Origin: JBBQSN01 sp038213835
GTDB lineage: Bacteria > Actinomycetota > Actinomycetes > Actinomycetales > CAWJMD01
Direction: 5' to 3'
Assembly (NCBI GenBank): GCA_038213835.1
Contig: JBBQSN010000086.1
Coordinates: 1 to 15,143 of the forward strand
DNA length: 15,143 bases
Shown in pieces: positions 13,685 to 15,143 of the stretch. The first letter of the stretch is position 1. The number at the start of each line of letters is the position of its first letter. Below the pieces are notes generated by a model. That model worked only from the letters and a program-made list of their open reading frames with translations, searched no databases and was not told the origin of the DNA. The position numbers were made by a program, and so were the translations under genes.

Positions 13685-14557
13685 TCAGGCGCTGGCGGAG
13701 CTGGTGCGGGTGGTGGCCGCCGCGGGCCGCGCGGCCTGGTCGGCGCTGGCGCCCCGGGCGGACCCGGGCCGGCCGAAGAAGAGCGTCATCATGACGGCCA
13801 CGTAGGAGACCCAGGCCGCGGCCTCGAGCCAGGTGGTCGCGGGGGAGAAGTTGACCGTCCCCTTCAGCAGGGTGCCGTACCAGCTGGAGGGCGGGACCTG
13901 GGCGGAGACGTCGAACGCGAGGCTGCTCAGGCCGGGCAGGAAGCGGGCCTCCTGCAGGTCGTGGACCCCGTAGGCGAGCACACCGGCGGCCACGACGATC
14001 AGGGCCGCTCCGGTCCAGGTGAAGAACGTCGAGAGGTTGATCCGCAGGGCGCCGCGGTAGAGCAGGTACCCGAGCACCACGGCGGTGGCCAGGCCGACGG
14101 ACGCACCGACCAGCGGGGACCACCCACCACCGGTGGACTGCGCCGCGGCCCACAGGATGACGGCGGTCTCGAGGCCCTCGCGGCCGACCGCCAGGAACGC
14201 GGTGCCGGCGACCGCCCAGGACCCGAGGGTGAGCGCGGTGTCGATCCTGCCGCGCAGGTCGCCCGCGATGCTGCGGGCGGCCCTCTTCATCCACAGGATC
14301 ATCCAGGTGACGAAGGCGACCGCCACGATCGACAGCGTGCCGCCGAAGAGCTCCCGCTCCTCGAAGGTCATGTTCCGCGAGGTGAAGGTGATGACGGCCC
14401 CCAGGCCGACGCTGACCGCGATCGCCGCGGCGACGCCGAGCCAGACGGCGCGGAGCTTCTCGCGGTGCCCGGACTTGACCAGGTAGGCGACGAGGATGCC
14501 GACGACGATGCTTGCCTCGAGGCCCTCCCGCAGGCCGATGAGCATGTTGGCGAGCAC
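13685..14557 (-). CDS. efeU: FTR1-type iron permease EfeU
   Basis: 290-residue integral membrane iron permease with about seven helices. It carries the two FTR1 signatures REGLE at residues 10-14 (GLREGLEAS) and 126-130 (VGREGLETA), where glutamates line the iron path. Other helices include LGVAAAIAVSVGLGAVITF (40-58) and LIVVAAGVLAYGV (about 186-198). The last 25 residues form an Ala/Ser/Arg-rich tail. The GTG at 14557 was chosen because the protein then begins MLANMLIGLREGLE, the usual start in this family; the ribosome site is poor and ATG 14545 is the alternative. It is the first gene of the efeU-efeO-efeB-MFS run and has an IdeR/DtxR-type box 52-70 bases upstream. Confidence 0.94.
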   Translation of the reverse strand: MLANMLIGLREGLEASIVVGILVAYLVKSGHREKLRAVWLGVAAAIAVSVGLGAVITFTSRNMTFEERELFGGTLSIVAVAFVTWMILWMKRAARSIAGDLRGRIDTALTLGSWAVAGTAFLAVGREGLETAVILWAAAQSTGGGWSPLVGASVGLATAVVLGYLLYRGALRINLSTFFTWTGAALIVVAAGVLAYGVHDLQEARFLPGLSSLAFDVSAQVPPSSWYGTLLKGTVNFSPATTWLEAAAWVSYVAVMMTLFFGRPGSARGASADQAARPAAATTRTSSASA

Positions 14558-14584
14558 TGGAGGTGCCCTTCCGTGAAGCGACGA

Positions 14585-14602
14585 CGGCCCGGGCGCGGGC
14601 CG
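14585..14602 (-). other. GC-rich hairpin in the efeU leader
   Basis: CGGCCC-GGGCGC-GGGCCG forms a 6-bp stem with a 6-base loop between the iron box and the efeU start. No run of T follows on the minus strand. It could be a weak terminator of RNase D transcription, a structure in the efeU leader, or only a by-product of high GC. Confidence 0.3.
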
Positions 14603-14608
14603 ACTGCC

Positions 14609-14627
14609 AAAGGTTAGCCTACCCTCA
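14609..14627 (-). promoter_or_regulatory. IdeR/DtxR-type iron box upstream of efeU
   Basis: Read on the minus strand the 19 bases TGAGGGTAGGCTAACCTTT match the IdeR/DtxR consensus TTAGGTTAGGCTAACCTAA at 15 of 19 positions, including an unbroken run TAGGCTAACCT. TAGGCT (14621-14616) inside it fits a -10 element, so iron-loaded repressor would block transcription of efeU. The box overlaps the last codon of the RNase D gene (its TGA is 14627-14625). The match is seen directly; repression by iron is inferred from the known IdeR/DtxR mechanism. Confidence 0.8.
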
Positions 14628-15143
14628 CAGCTGCTCGGTCACGGGCGGCGGCACGAAGGCCGCCGAGAGCGGTGCGCCCACCAGGGCCACCTGCCACGGG
14701 CGAGCGCCCGCCGCCGACAGCGCGGCCGCGATCCCGCCCGCGGAGACGTCCGGCGGCGGCCGCCAGCAGAGTCGTCGGAGCAGGTCGGGCGTCAGCAGGT
14801 TCTCGACCGGCAGCCGGTGCTGCTCGGACAGGGCCGTGACCGCCTCGCGCGAGCGGGTCAGGCGTCCGGCGGCCTCCGGGTCGCGGTCCTTCCACGCCCG
14901 TGGCGGCGGCGGGCCGTCCCCGGGGAGCGCGTTCGGCGGCAGGTCGCGCTCCGGCAGGCGCCGACCCCGCTCGATCGCGCCCATCCAGCGTCCGGCCTGC
15001 CGGCGGTTCGACGGGCCGGAGAACACCGGGAGGGTGGCGAGCTGCTCCGCGCTGGTCGGGACCACGGTCGCGGCGTTGACCAGCGCGCGGTCGGGCAGGA
15101 CCCGCCCCGGCGCGACGTCGCGCCGCTCGGCGACCCGGTCCCG
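14625..15143 (-). CDS. rnd: Ribonuclease D, C-terminal part
   Basis: The last 172 residues of a gene that continues past the right edge. The segment starts RDRVAERRDVAPGRVLPD, the HRDC-type region of RNase D, in which the APGRVLPD stretch is highly typical. It continues through WMGAIERGRRLP, then AAGRLTRSREAV, PVENLLTPDLLRRLCW and a closing GARPWQVALVGAPL. These are the C-terminal domain hallmarks of actinobacterial RNase D, a 3'-5' exoribonuclease that trims tRNA and other RNA ends. The catalytic DEDD exonuclease domain lies outside the window. Its stop codon sits inside the iron box of efeU. In many actinobacteria RNase D lies next to a thiolase-FadB pair; here efe and accessory genes separate them. 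Confidence 0.85.
   Translation of the reverse strand, partial: RDRVAERRDVAPGRVLPDRALVNAATVVPTSAEQLATLPVFSGPSNRRQAGRWMGAIERGRRLPERDLPPNALPGDGPPPPRAWKDRDPEAAGRLTRSREAVTALSEQHRLPVENLLTPDLLRRLCWRPPPDVSAGGIAAALSAAGARPWQVALVGAPLSAAFVPPPVTEQL

Noticed and set aside
14585..14602. Confident intrinsic terminator after RNase D
   Set aside because: The stem is short, no T-run follows, and it lies in the efeU leader. It is kept only as a low-confidence hairpin.
1..15143. CRISPR arrays, tRNA or rRNA genes, insertion sequences, integrases, phage genes
   Set aside because: No regularly spaced repeats, no tRNA-like cloverleaf or rRNA stretch and no recombinase motif were seen when reading both strands.

Overview
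The window is very GC-rich. Its genes often start with GTG, overlap by four bases, and in two cases may be leaderless. It encodes an IdeR/DtxR-type iron box, an EfeUOB iron importer with a Tat-exported peroxidase, and an actinobacterial-style FadA/FadB pair. Together these point to an actinobacterium, probably a Nocardioidaceae-like or related soil/environmental lineage. The genus cannot be fixed from the sequence. No rRNA, tRNA, CRISPR array, transposase or integrase was seen, and the window reads as ordinary chromosome with some accessory insertions.

Layout, left to right. A nitronate-monooxygenase-like gene (minus strand) runs off the left edge and has overlapping TetR-type palindromes upstream. 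Divergent from it is a two-component system on the plus strand: an OmpR/PhoB response regulator and a histidine kinase overlapping by four bases. The kinase stop codon shares a CTAG with the stop of a convergent 293-residue gene of unknown function. A 200-base intergenic region rich in inverted repeats and GGGTCA half-sites follows. Next comes a minus-strand APH/choline-kinase-fold phosphotransferase, divergent from a MarR regulator (plus strand), with a good 18-bp palindrome between them. MarR is convergent with fadB.

From about 5.46 kb to the right edge everything is on the minus strand. In transcription order, from right to left, the genes are RNase D (C-terminal part only), efeU, efeO, efeB, an MFS exporter, a nucleotidyltransferase-GNAT fusion, fadA and fadB. 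efeU is preceded by a 15/19 match to the IdeR/DtxR consensus. efeU, efeO, efeB and the MFS gene have gaps of 30 nt, 8 nt and a 4-nt overlap, so they look like one iron-regulated operon. The fusion gene starts 53 nt after the MFS stop and may be its last member.

How the genes may work together. EfeO (cupredoxin plus M75 domains, lipoprotein) collects ferrous iron. EfeB (Tat-exported DyP peroxidase) acts oxidatively outside the membrane. EfeU (FTR1-type permease with two REGLE motifs) moves the iron inward. FadA (thiolase) and FadB (hydratase/dehydrogenase) complete the last steps of fatty-acid beta-oxidation. The accessory part carries three families typical of antibiotic handling: an APH-fold kinase, an MFS exporter, and a nucleotidyltransferase fused to an acetyltransferase. 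The fusion protein and its apparent attachment to an iron-uptake operon are the most unusual points here.
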